A stretch of 64,000 bases of DNA from Orthonyx spaldingii. Lineage: Eukaryota > Chordata > Aves > Passeriformes > Orthonychidae. The notes beneath the pieces are model-generated. The model had not been told where the DNA came from. It saw only the letters and a list, made by a program, of their open reading frames with translations, and did not search any database. The stretch lies in the NCBI GenBank assembly GCA_013397795.1, contig VZTJ01005995.1, forward strand, positions 806,001 through 870,000, given 5' to 3'. Positions 35,601 to 46,102 of this stretch are shown here, piece by piece. The first letter of the stretch is position 1, and the number at the start of each line of letters is the position of its first letter. A program made the translations under genes and the position numbers.

Positions 35601-38520
35601 AGACAGTGGTGAATGACAAATAACAAACAAGACAGAGCAACTGGTTTGTTTTGCTAACAGATCTTCACTCTTCAATATGGATCATCCTTCAGGACTGCTT
35701 GCTCTGATATCTCTGATCAGGCAAATAACACCCTCATTCTTTTTGTCAATATCAAATAAAAAGGGTCAAAAACAAACACTGAACTAAATGACTATTAGAA
35801 AGTGGAACAACCATTCATGCATACTGGACTTCATAAATCCCACAGAAGTTTTAGGTCAAGAAAAAAAGAGGAAGAAGAGGAAAAAGAAAATATAAATTTC
35901 ACCTCAGTTTCTTCTACCTTGAAATTCAAAACCTAGGCAAAATGCTGCATAAGTTTGGAGTTTCACAGCAGGAGAAGATAAAACAATTCCTCTCTAATTT
36001 GCATTCTCTTTCTTCTTACACATTTTCCTTCACCTGCATTGGATTGTCTCTGGAACTCATAAGATCCTGTGATGAGCTGATTCATCACACGAAGTTGGTG
36101 AAATATATATTTGTATATCACTATATCTCTATGTTGCTGGCTATTTCATGTGTTAAAACCACTTAGGGAAAGGCTTGATAAAGACTAGAAGTAGTGTAAG
36201 GCAGAGGACAAAGGTAAAGAGGAATATATATTAGCTAGAAACTACTGGTTGATACCAGTGGATCTGAAGTCTAGGTTCCATACTGTCATATTCTGATCAT
36301 CATTCTGTTTTGCCAACAAAAAGGCACCATTAATTTCTCTCAAAACAGTGAAACAGCTGCCTGTCATGTGACTACACAGAGGTTTAAACACTAACCCATG
36401 GAACAGATAACCTACTACAGTAATAAATTTGAATCTCTCATGTTTGTAAATTTCTTCTTTTTTAGATATTATTTTCCCCTTACAACTTCAAACTTAAAGA
36501 AAATTAGTAATAACTAATTACTAAGAATGTGGAATGTAATTACAATGGTGATGAAAGACTGTGGAAGTGCTAACACATGCCTTCCATGTGAGCAAAGAAC
36601 CTGCTGCAAGGACAACCAACATCCTCCTTATCATTATGCTATGCTCTCCTTTACATGGCAAATACTGTAAATCACTGTTGAGGATTATTTTTGACCTTCA
36701 GCAAACTAAAAGAGGAGAAGTGTGTGCAAAATGTGGCATATTGAGTAGTTTATTTTAACCCTGAAACTTAGAGGCTACATATATGCATCATGTATATGTG
36801 ATTGTAAAAGGTTTCATGTTAATCAAAGATTGGGATTATTTCCAAGACAGCAGAACACTCCATTTGCCTATTACCCAAAAAAAGGACACAACTCCATCAT
36901 GAAAAAGAGATGGCTACAGGGTTAGAACTGTATTGTGTGGGAAGATTGGCTTGAAACATGCAAGTAATATAAAACTAAATACTTTGAGCATAGTGCCACA
37001 TGCATACAAGGGAATTGTTTCTGTGTTTATATAACCCAGTAAATACGATCTTTGACATTTCTAGCAAAAGACCACAGCATCCAAACCACTTATTTATGAC
37101 AGTTTTATAAATTTATACAATGCCTAACAAAATAGGGCCTGTCCTTCTCTCTTATTCAGTGTATAGTAAGCATATAAAGTACTCCCTACTAGACTAATTC
37201 AGTCCAGTAAAAAGAGATTCCTATATTCCAAAGGGCATTCAAAAGAGATTGTCTCTCATCTTTAGGAAAATGTTTTAGTCTTTCAGACTTCTTGCATAAT
37301 ACCATTCTTTGCAATCCTTTCTGTAGGAACATAACGATCTAAAGTATAATTCACCATTCTTAAAAAACAATTACTTTCTTTAATAAGACATATTGATGTT
37401 TCAAGAAATACTTTGACAAACTTTGACTATGTATTTTTGAAATTTCTCATTTGTTGCAGTTTTACTTTAAGAACTTTTACAAGAATATAAGATCTTTGTT
37501 CCTTTGTAGCTGATCCACTGTTTCTGTCTCCTGCTTGAAAATCACAATCCTGAATTTGTCACATCACAGTTATCTACAGGGGACATTATCATGATTCTTC
37601 AAATAGAGGATTCTATCATCAGATGGAGAATAAGGCATAGATAAAATCCTGAGGAAAAATAGGAAATTTGTTTTCTGTGAAGGAACTGGTGGCAGGGAAG
37701 TGAAGAGCACAGGATTTGTATATTTTGTTATGAAAATAAACTTTATTTTAATTATAATGTATTTCATTGCCCAAGTTTTCTGTGGAAAACCACGAAACTC
37801 CTCAAGTTTTAGAAACTGAATTTTGGCCAACGACAAATCCTACTACTCAAATGCTATTCCTTCATTTTAGTGAGGCTACTTAGCGTGTATGAATCCATTC
37901 ATCACAAGTAAAAGTATTAAAACTAACATTGGAAAAATCCGTAGTGTGAAAGCACAACATATTATATATATTTATACAAATGTTTTGACTCATCCTAGCA
38001 ATTAAAAGTCGACTATTTTCAAATGTTGGAAAGAAGTGAACAGTTGAAAAATATTCAAAGGAGTACTTTTAGTTTCTAATTTCTCTAAAGTCAATGCCCT
38101 GTAGCATGCAATCACTCTGCAGCCTGTTTCTACTCAGACAGGTTCCTTTAGGAGGTGCACCAGAACTAAGCTGCCCTGAAACACAGCCTTGAACTCTCTA
38201 TACAAGGAGATCAAGAGATTAGAGTAAAGACAGATAAAAGTTACAAAAACCTCCCTATAAATCAGGATTTAGATCACTGTTTTAAGAATTAAACACTTGA
38301 ATTCATTTTTCCCAGTATTGTTCTGTCTTGTACTGTTGCATGAGTAATAGGATTAAATTACCAAAAAATATGAAACAAGATCCTCAAAAGTCCTGCTCCT
38401 AATTTTTATAAAAATCACAGTACACTTGACTCAGAGATTTCTATCTGATATCTGTTTGAATCAAAACTAACTACATATATTTCAAGCTCTGGGTCTGCCT
38501 TTAACTGGTAATTGTAGGTA
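32610..38520. other. AT-rich DNA; one satellite-like block
   Basis: No gene recognised. Contains a T19 run (34233-34251), a TA-rich stretch at 34857-34893, and the TTAGGG-containing repeat at 33727-34040. Confidence 0.45.
33727..34040. repeat. Degenerate tandem repeat, roughly 155-168 bp unit, with TTAGGG
   Basis: Three anchors recur in the same order: cagcac at 33727 and 33895; TTAGGGTT at 33829 and 33984; aaccacaaagc at 33842 and 34003, each followed by a '(g)gacc/ggac...gggct/ggct' end. Offsets of 168, 155 and 161 bp suggest two diverged units of a satellite or minisatellite. It is GC-richer than its surroundings. Family unknown. Confidence 0.6.
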
Positions 38521-38560
38521 CAGGTCAGAATAAAAAATAAGCTATTACTGAAAGGATTAT
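38521..38560 (+). repeat. Left copy of a 40-bp direct repeat flanking an LTR fragment
   Basis: Begins caggtcagaataaaaaataa and matches 33 of 40 positions with 38673-38712. Confidence 0.85.
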
Positions 38561-38562
38561 TG

Positions 38563-38670
38563 GAGTGTCGTCGTTTAACATTAGCTGGCAACTAAGCACC
38601 ACTCAGCCTCTTGCTCATTCCCTGCCAGTGGCATGAGGAGAGAGAATTAGAAGAGGAAAAGCATAAGGAG
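38563..38670 (-). mobile_element. ERV LTR 3'-end fragment (family B), minus strand
   Basis: 'cgtttaacattagctggcaactaagcaccactcagcctcttgctcattccctgcc' is the reverse complement of the family B 3' end seen at 6612-6685 (gaggagtgag...cttagctgacaaccagtgttaaac). 'gagagaattagaagagg' continues the element inward. About 105 bp remain, sitting between two copies of a 40-bp direct repeat. Confidence 0.75.
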
Positions 38671-38672
38671 CA

Positions 38673-38712
38673 CAGGTCAGAGTGAAAAATAAGCTATCAT
38701 TGAAAATGTTAT
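38673..38712 (+). repeat. Right copy of the 40-bp direct repeat
   Basis: Begins caggtcagagtgaaaaataa; offset from the left copy is exactly 152 bp. Confidence 0.85.
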
Positions 38713-38719
38713 ATGCTAC

Positions 38720-41180
38720 TTATCAGGAAAAGCAAAAAAGCGGATGATTTTATTCTGGATAATAATGAACCTTTTATTATGGTTCTGACATGACTGATAT
38801 GACACAGCACCCCTTTGACACTGAGACCAGAGGTTCAAAATCATTTAAAAAAGGAGCCCCTTATAAATGTTGCTTGAAACAAAAGTTCTGAACCTATAAA
38901 TAGCCAGTAATAATGGTGCTACTGGTGTTTGAAAGTTTCTAAATCTGTAGCTATTGCTCTGAGCTGTATGAAAAAACCCAGCAATGACAATTTATATGTT
39001 AACCTTAACAGTTCATTGATTGTCCATGAAGGCATGAAGGTGATGGAAGATCTCAGAACATCTGCGGTTACTGAAAACTCATTCTGATGCTTTCAGCAAA
39101 GCAGAGAATGGCAAAGCCTTCTTCTGTCAGTCTAGCTAGGGCACAGATTCTACTCTATTTACTCTATATTCTACTCTGAGTGTAACTCAGTAAAGTGTAC
39201 TGGCACATCAAGATCTCAATGAAAGAAGGGTCAGAAAATTTCATAATTCTTTTCCTAATGTATGTATTGTTTATCTCAGTAAGGTTAAGCAAAGAGCAAG
39301 AACTTGACACTTTAAAGTTCATAAATAAAAGAATCTCTCATATTACATGCACTATGCATTGCTAACAGGAGATTTACCATAAAGTTCTGTGAAAATATAA
39401 TGATTTTTCAACATGAATAGAGCAAACATATATGACCACTAAATATCGTTGTCAACATAATATACATTTGATTAAATAAATGTAATAAAATGTGTTATGC
39501 TATACTATATAAAACAGTATATATAGGCATCCATATTCATTTACCATACAAAAAAATATATATGTTCTACCTAAGTGTATGCACATACATGTAAAGAGAC
39601 TTCAGGCAGACCCTTTAGGTGCAGTATAATCTATTTTTAACATTTTTTCTTTTTAACAGGAGAAAAAGTCCGTTTAAAACTCACTTATCAGTTTTTATTG
39701 CTTCTAATGAGTAGCCTCATTTCAATTGTTATTATTTGCTTATCTATGCACACTTTCTTTGTAATAAAATATGCTACAATTCAGAAATATGTATGTAATA
39801 AAATACCTAGAAATATCTATGTAGTAAAAATTGCCACAATTCAGAAATATAGTTTTATGGATTAAAAATAAAGATTACTTAATAAACTACTAATCTCTCA
39901 GATTATTCAGACCTGAAGGCAATTTTGTTTATGCGATGAACAGAGAAAGTTATTCTGTTTCATGTATTTATAGAAGAGTTTAATCTACTGTGCCCATTTA
40001 GTTAGACATAAATTCAAAGATAACCTGCAAGTTCATAGGAAGTCACAAAGCACAGAAAACTTTTATATAAATGATTATACAAATGTCTCTGAACATTATG
40101 TATCCTCTTTGCATAATTCTTTTCTTATGCGATGTTTTGAAATAAGACACAGGTTGGCTCTGTTGCAGAAAGAAAGCTTATTCTTCTAGAATGTTTGCTT
40201 AAAGTGTAGAGACAGAGTAATTATTCTTAATATTTATATTAACATAGTATTTATTGTATGAAGGCAAAAATATTTAGATTTAGATTATTCATAAGCCTGT
40301 TACCTTCTATTGGTTAAGCTTTAGTCTAATGGAAGTGTAGCATAATGAAAGTAATATTTTTTTACCTTTTAAACTGAGAAGCTGTTTATATCTTCAAGGC
40401 TTCCCTGTTGGATACTGCAGAGGGAAAATAAAGAATGAACTAAAGAAAAGTTTATCACTGTCCAAGGATATGAACAGAAAAAGAAGGGAAGAGACTTGAA
40501 GTGCAACTGCTTTCTGAGTCCAGCCTCCTACATACATCTATCAAGAATGGAGTAAATAGATGACTTATCTGATAAGATGTGAGAGATTGTTATGGATGAA
40601 TTACGTCCATTTAAGTTTGGATATCTGCATCTAACCTTCTTCCCTTAGAGTCCCACTACAATCAGAAGATTCAGAGAATAAAGTTTCAAGAATTACTCAT
40701 TTTACCCTGAAACAGATATTAAAAACTGGTCAGATAATCAGCACAATGAATAATGCTAATTTTCTTACACTAGCCAGTAAAAGAACTAAAAAAAAACCTA
40801 CTTCATATGTAGACATCAGAATTTTAGATATCTAAATCTAAATCTAATTGATTAAAACAAATAAACAAAATATAATAGAATAGGAAGTACAAATTTTAAT
40901 CTGAGCAAAAATAGGATCTCAGTATCTGAAACACGTTGACTTTTAAAATTTGTCATGGTTTATATAAATCTCATTCTACCCTAACTGCCTAAAAGGTGCT
41001 AGAGGGTAATTACTTTTAAAGTGTACCTGAATTGGGATAGAGATATTTCTGATTATTTCAAAGGTGACTTTTCAAGGTAAAAATCATCACAGATTTTTTT
41101 CTTCCAGTGAAAACTTCAACACTTTAAATGCTGTCTGTTTTACAGTTATATAAATTCTGTGGTTTATGCTTTTCCCGGTT
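38720..41180. other. AT-rich DNA without recognisable gene
   Basis: Very AT-rich. Includes the tandem repeat at 39761-39850; no gene seen. Confidence 0.5.
39761..39850. repeat. About 30-bp minisatellite, three imperfect units
   Basis: The segments 39761-39790 and 39821-39850 share 'gtaataaaa-t-gc-acaattcagaaatat' with few mismatches at an offset of exactly 60 bp. Between them is a third, degraded unit (gtaataaaatacctagaaatat). Confidence 0.85.
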
Positions 41181-41216
41181 NNNNNNNNNNNNNNNNNNNN
41201 NNNNNNNNNNNNNNNN
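41181..41216. other. Assembly gap (36 N)
   Basis: 36 undetermined bases, followed directly by 12 A (41217-41228). Its odd length suggests an estimated or closed-by-overlap gap at a homopolymer rather than a fixed-size scaffold gap. Confidence 0.99.
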
Positions 41217-41228
41217 AAAAAAAAAAAA

Positions 41229-42690
41229 GACACACTAAAAAAGAAACTCAAAGTTTATTTTTTTCGTTAATTTGTGTATTTATACAAAAGCTGAAAGTCT
41301 AGTGCAGTAATTGGGCTCCCTACTAAGTGGTAAAGTCACTCAACGTATAATAGTTTGCAAGAGTCTGGGATATGACTTCATGCTTTTTGTTTGACTTTGC
41401 ATTTTAAATTAAGGTAAACTATTATTTTAAATGATGAAGAAGAGAAGATTGCAGACCTAAGCAATTGTTATCAACCACAACATATTTTGAAAGATTGGCA
41501 ATGCCATCAGCCATCCCTTGTGCAAAGTATTTTATTAATTGTAATCATTATTATTCATCCAGGCACTTTCAGGTTCTTCTATCATGAGTATATTCTTTGA
41601 CCTAGGACATGACTCTTAAATCTGCAAGTCAGTATGAGGGAAGATGTGCACTTACAGACTGGTTGAGATGTATGAGCACAGCTGCCTGTGCGTGACTCTG
41701 AAAGTTTAATCACTTTGAGTAAATCTCTTGCATTCAATTATGGGTCACTGTGTGCTATTTCTATTGACCTCCTTATTGAAGGAAGCTATTAAAGGAGGTA
41801 TGTTGGTGCACTTTGCAGTACTGTACCACCAGCAGCTAGAGTGAAGTTTGAGGGAAAATAGAACAGAAATGGGCAAATAATTTGGATAATTCAAGATGTA
41901 AAAAATATAAATTTATACAGTAAATTATAATTATACTGTAATGAAGGAAACCACTATATATGCTGTAGTTGTTTAAATCAAATGTATGCTGTACTTAACT
42001 TCCCTGACTCTGAGAAGCAGGTCAGCCTCCTACAAGTATTGGAAAATATTTGCTACGGTGATTTGAGGTTTTATTTCAGACAATCTTGCTGGACCACCTT
42101 CTGGTTCTGAAGATCAGCTGTCCACATAAAGGGTGGATTCATAAAAGATGCTCTCACCCTGGTAGAGTAGTAGATATAAGCGCAGAGGGGTGCATGCTCT
42201 ATTTCCAAAGCTGTGTGGAGAGAGACCACCACTGTACAAGTTAGTGTGGTGCTGCCAGGTGCAAGTTTCCAGTCAGTAATCTTAGCTAATGGAAGCATCC
42301 ACAAGAAGCAGCAAAGGGATTATCTGGCATTACTGAAAAAATCTACGTGGAGCTGGGACCAGGTGTTGCAAAATTAATATGCTGTGTGGGAAAAGTAAAT
42401 AACACATGACAAAATAGAAACAGATAAGAATGTAGAGCTGCAACTATTCTGCAGTGGTGCAGAATTTTAAAATAAATCTACTGACCAGAATAAAATCTGC
42501 TTGTGACTGCATTTGACACATGAAAAAATGAGTTAAAGAAGACAAGTGGGAACAAAACTGAGCTAATGGACTAGGCCCACTTACCAAGGTCTTTGAAAGG
42601 GATTCAAAGAACAATGTTGCTGTGGAGGACCAGATTTTGTCTCAAACATTCTAGCTGTTACTAAGAGAAAGGCATGATCAAAAGAAAGGG
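41229..42690. other. Unique DNA, no gene assigned
   Basis: AT-rich, except 42070-42310, which is more GC-rich and holds a 77-codon minus-strand open frame. That frame ends in TAA at 42071-42073, and an AATAAA (42070-42075, minus) overlaps the stop. No domain was recognised and no supporting exon structure was found. Confidence 0.45.
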
Positions 42691-42693
42691 TCC

Positions 42694-43355
42694 TGTGGAG
42701 GTGGGACAGAGCTGTTTTGAGCCAACTTCCTGCTCCACCTTGAAACTCGTGCTCAGCCCCCCCAACTCACTTCCTGTGTGTGTGCAAGAACAGAACAGTG
42801 CAAAAAAAATTCATTTACAAAGGAGCAGAACACCAGATTAGCTACAAAAGGAAGCAAATAGGGCTTCCTCACTCTTTTTGCTTCTCTTTTGCTCATTGTT
42901 TACCCCAGCTCTGGACCATCCAAGCAACAAGAAAAACATGGGATCTAAGGACTGGTGATATTCTTTGTTCTCTCTCTCCCGTTAATGTCTTATTTGTCTC
43001 CCTCCTTGCTTTGCCTGGGCAAAGCATAGCTATCTTATTCTACCCTGTACTCCATGCCAAACTTTGTTGTGGGAGTGGGGAGCTTGTGAAATGTTTTGTG
43101 TCTTGGTAGCTAGCACCTTCGAGAAGTTTCTTGTGAAGAGTTGAGAGCTTACTGAAGTTTACTCTACAGAAATTAGGGCTTGTTAACTTCCACTTGTAAA
43201 AGTGTACTGTAAGAATTTAAGGGCTTGTTAGCCAACACCTTTTGAGTCTAAATAGTGGGCTGGTTGCTCAGAGTTATGGCAACTGTACAATAAAATCACA
43301 AATTCCCTGACACATTGTCTGGTGTCTTTGTTCAGCTTGACAAGAACTTATAACA
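42694..43355 (+). mobile_element. Probable ERV LTR of a third type
   Basis: A block more GC-rich than its flanks that starts with 'tgtggaggtgggacag' (TG) and may end at 'acttataaca' (CA). Late in the block is an AATAAA at 43289-43294, followed 20 bp on by 'cctgacacattgtctggtgtc', the arrangement of polyadenylation signal and R/U5 in retroviral LTRs. No clear target-site duplication was found at the assumed ends. Family unknown, and it could be another kind of repeat. Confidence 0.45.
43289..43294 (+). promoter_or_regulatory. AATAAA polyadenylation signal in the LTR-like block
   Basis: Exact AATAAA, followed by G/T-rich sequence (tgtctggtgtctttgtt) about 25-40 bp downstream, as expected of a working polyadenylation site. 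Confidence 0.45.
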
Positions 43356-43359
43356 AACA

Positions 43360-45000
43360 TCATGGCCCTTAGCGATGGGTCATAACAGTCACACAAAAGG
43401 AAACACTGGTGAGGATATAATAATATATATATATAACAATGATGTAACAATGACAAAAAGGCAGTGCAACTGTTCTGAACTCTTCTACAGTGAGCTGCAC
43501 ATCTTCAGTCATGAAGGGTGATTGGATTCTTGCTTAGCAAATGATTTGTTCAAGGTAAATTCCATTCTGGCTTCTTCAGACATACCATTGCCTTTACTAC
43601 TATTATTATAAATAATTTATTTCAAACCTTTGTAAAAATAGTAACATCTCCTTAGGCAGTTTAACGTTACAGGTATTAGAAGTCATGTAAGCCCTTTGGG
43701 TAGTAAATATTATATTTACAAATTTTAATACAAACAGAAAATTGAACATCTGATTTCAATAGAATCAATAAAAATAGCAGACTATATAATAAAAATTATG
43801 AATTATGAATTCCTAATATGCCTTCAAAACCTTCAAAAATTTAGTCTCCACAAATTTTTCTCTTTGGATTAAGGAAGGTAGAGCATAATTTCCACAGTTC
43901 CAAAATGTTAATACTCATTGCACTAAATAGTGCATCTAGGACACAGTGTCTACTTGGGGTTTTTTCCCAATTATTTTATATTATTATCATAAGACATCTT
44001 TTCCAAATTGCCCATCCTATGTTCCTGTTTTAAATGTGGTTCTGAATGTCATAAAAATATTAGGGTATGAAGCCTGTGAAATCTAACTACTTTTTTCTGA
44101 TTGAGTATGAAGACCACAGTACATTAATTTATTTTTTTCTAAGCATCAAAGGCGGTGCAGGTAATATATACCAGCTACATCAGCATGTTATTCAAATGGC
44201 ATGCAGTTCAAATTTTAACTATACACCTTATACATAAACTACAGAATGAATAATGTAATTGATTGCTGTGGAAATTACCTGTGTGAGAAAAATCATTATT
44301 ATTTCAAAACTATGATAGAAATAATTCTCTTGTTGCATGCCAGAATTAGCATTTTAGACCCATTATGGGACTGTAGAGCTAAGGAAGGTATCCTTTTCTT
44401 TTCTGTTTGCTTTTGCTATTTTTCTTTCCCCCAGAGTTAACATACCTGCCTACAAATCAATTTGAATATTCTAATAAATAGTCCCATGATATTTCACTCA
44501 CTAAAGTAGACTGAGCAGACTATATTGATATGTTTGTAAAGAAGCAAGACTTCTGCATACACCAGAAGTGTCAAAAACAATGACTTTTCAGCTTATTGCA
44601 AACACAAGAAACCATTGAAATACAGTCATGACGTCTGTTTACTTAACAGCTCTTTTGAACTACCATGAATGTTAAGTATAATCAGGAAATTATATGTGAG
44701 ACAAATCATGCTCATGGCTAGTGCCTATCTATGTGTTTCTTTCTCATTCAAATCTGTAAGTGCCGTGTAGTGAAAATTTCAGTTGTAATAGTTGAATATG
44801 AAGCCCTACGTGAACAGGGGGACGCTGGCTACACGAACAGAGACTTCTCTCTTTCAAAGGATGTTCATCTCAAAGGTGGAAGGGTGAGGTTTGCATTTCA
44901 TTCTCTGATATTCTGGTGGAAAGTACTGCCCTTGATTAGCAGACATGAATCTCTTGCATCCCTCTTTTCAGAAACTGCAATGAAATAGCAGATTCCTGAA
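43360..45000. other. AT-rich DNA; possible transcribed segment at 44731-44888
   Basis: Mostly AT-rich. The stretch 44731-44888 stays open on plus, is more balanced in composition (CCCTACGTGAACAGGGGGACG near 44801) and ends at 'ggtggaagg|gtgagg', which could be a splice donor. No product recognised. Confidence 0.35.
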
Positions 45001-45202
45001 AAAGTTTGATTTGGTACTTTTTTTGTTTTAAATGGATGCTTTTCAACTGTCTATAAACTAACAGATAAGCCCGGTGTATAAACCTGCTAAACTGGAACTT
45101 AATTCTCTGCAAACTCAAAGTGTTTCTGTGGGACTGGATTTGTGAGTACAGGAACTATGACATTCCGTCTGGAAAGCATGGGAGTTTTGAAGAATGATTG
45201 AG

Positions 45203-45281
45203 ATGCTGCTAGCAAGGTGTTTATGTACTCTGGACATCACCACAATTGGACTTCTGATAATCATCCTATTTTTCCAAATAG
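45203..45281 (+). CDS. Candidate first coding exon with signal peptide (gene unknown)
   Basis: From ATG 45203, 26 codons are open and end in a strong splice donor (ATAG|GTAAGAAC, exon end 45281, one base into the next codon). The peptide starts MLLARC and continues to a hydrophobic core GLLIIILFF at codons 16-24, the look of a secretion signal or signal anchor. An in-frame ATG three codons upstream (45194) gives a slightly longer start. Sequence at 45000-45190 could be 5'UTR. I do not recognise the protein. If spliced in phase to 53947-54007, the frame stays open there. Against it: short, no family match, and AT-rich DNA readily yields hydrophobic codons. Treat it as a hypothesis. Confidence 0.35.
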
Positions 45282-45987
45282 GTAAGAACTTAGAGTAGAG
45301 GTCCTAAATGTCCCTTTCAACTGCAGAATATCTGGTGATTAACCATGAGAACTGTCAACTTTCTTTTGCCTCAACTTCTGTGAGACTACAGGCTAAACTA
45401 GAAATGACTCAGAAATTTAGCTGTTAGTGAGGTTTTAATTAAAGTAGTGGGTTCTATACAACATTGGTTCTCACAGATAAAAGAACTTCTCTTTTTCTTT
45501 TATCTACTAAGTTTATCTATTTTTTTAATCTGGAAGTGAAAAGCCCTGACAGAAAGATTCTAAGAGTAAAGAAAGATCCCCAGAAAAAAAAAAAAAAAGG
45601 GAACATGAGAAGAAAAGGTTTGGAGTTGATTCTGAAGGATGCATTTTTAAAAATGGCCTTCAATGCAATATTGGCATCCTCAACATCCTTTCTTAGATGC
45701 AACATACCTTGGGAAGCTCCCAAAATTTCTGAAACATCTGCAGTTTCCCAGTCTTACATTCAGGTTAAATATCTGAAGATACTGAAGTTTAACAAACAGA
45801 AGCAAGGTTATTCAAAATTTTTGTCTACTTAACGGAAATATAAACCCCAAAATCACAGGAAGACTCTTTGCCTGACAAAAGGAAAGTGCACAATCATTTC
45901 AGTTCAACTTCTGATGCAGACATGTCACTCAAAATTACTTCACATTTCACTTCATCTGACAGCTTTTATTGGCAATTTGACACTTAC

Positions 45988-46102
45988 CCTTAAAAGTGAT
46001 CACTAGCTCATGGATCACGCGTATCAGAAGGGAAATCTCTTCACAGCTGTGACTGAGCCCTGTCTGAGCTCCGACCGTTTCAGGGACATCAGAGGAATTG
46101 CA
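45988..46102 (-). CDS. Candidate internal coding exon (gene unknown)
   Basis: Read on the minus strand, 115 nt from 46102 down to 45988 are open as 38 codons plus one base. They start CNSSDVPETVGAQTGLSH, continue SCEEIS and end LLIRVIHELVITFK. They stop at a strong splice donor (TTTAAGG|GTAAGTGTC; the GTAAGT is the complement of acttac at 45982-45987). An AG acceptor lies directly upstream (complement of ct at 46103-46104), although its pyrimidine tract is modest. The segment is clearly more GC-rich and CpG-containing (GCGT, CCGACC) than the AT-rich flanks, and the peptide looks like ordinary soluble protein with an amphipathic helix. I do not recognise the family. No neighbouring minus-strand exon was found. 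Confidence 0.5.

Noticed and set aside
42585..42619. 35-bp minus-strand interval between AG and GTAAGT
   Set aside because: Too short to weigh; splice-like words at this spacing are expected by chance in 64 kb.
45464..45832. 122-codon plus-strand frame after the signal-peptide candidate
   Set aside because: Runs through a 15-A homopolymer giving poly-Lys and has no domain; not supported as coding.
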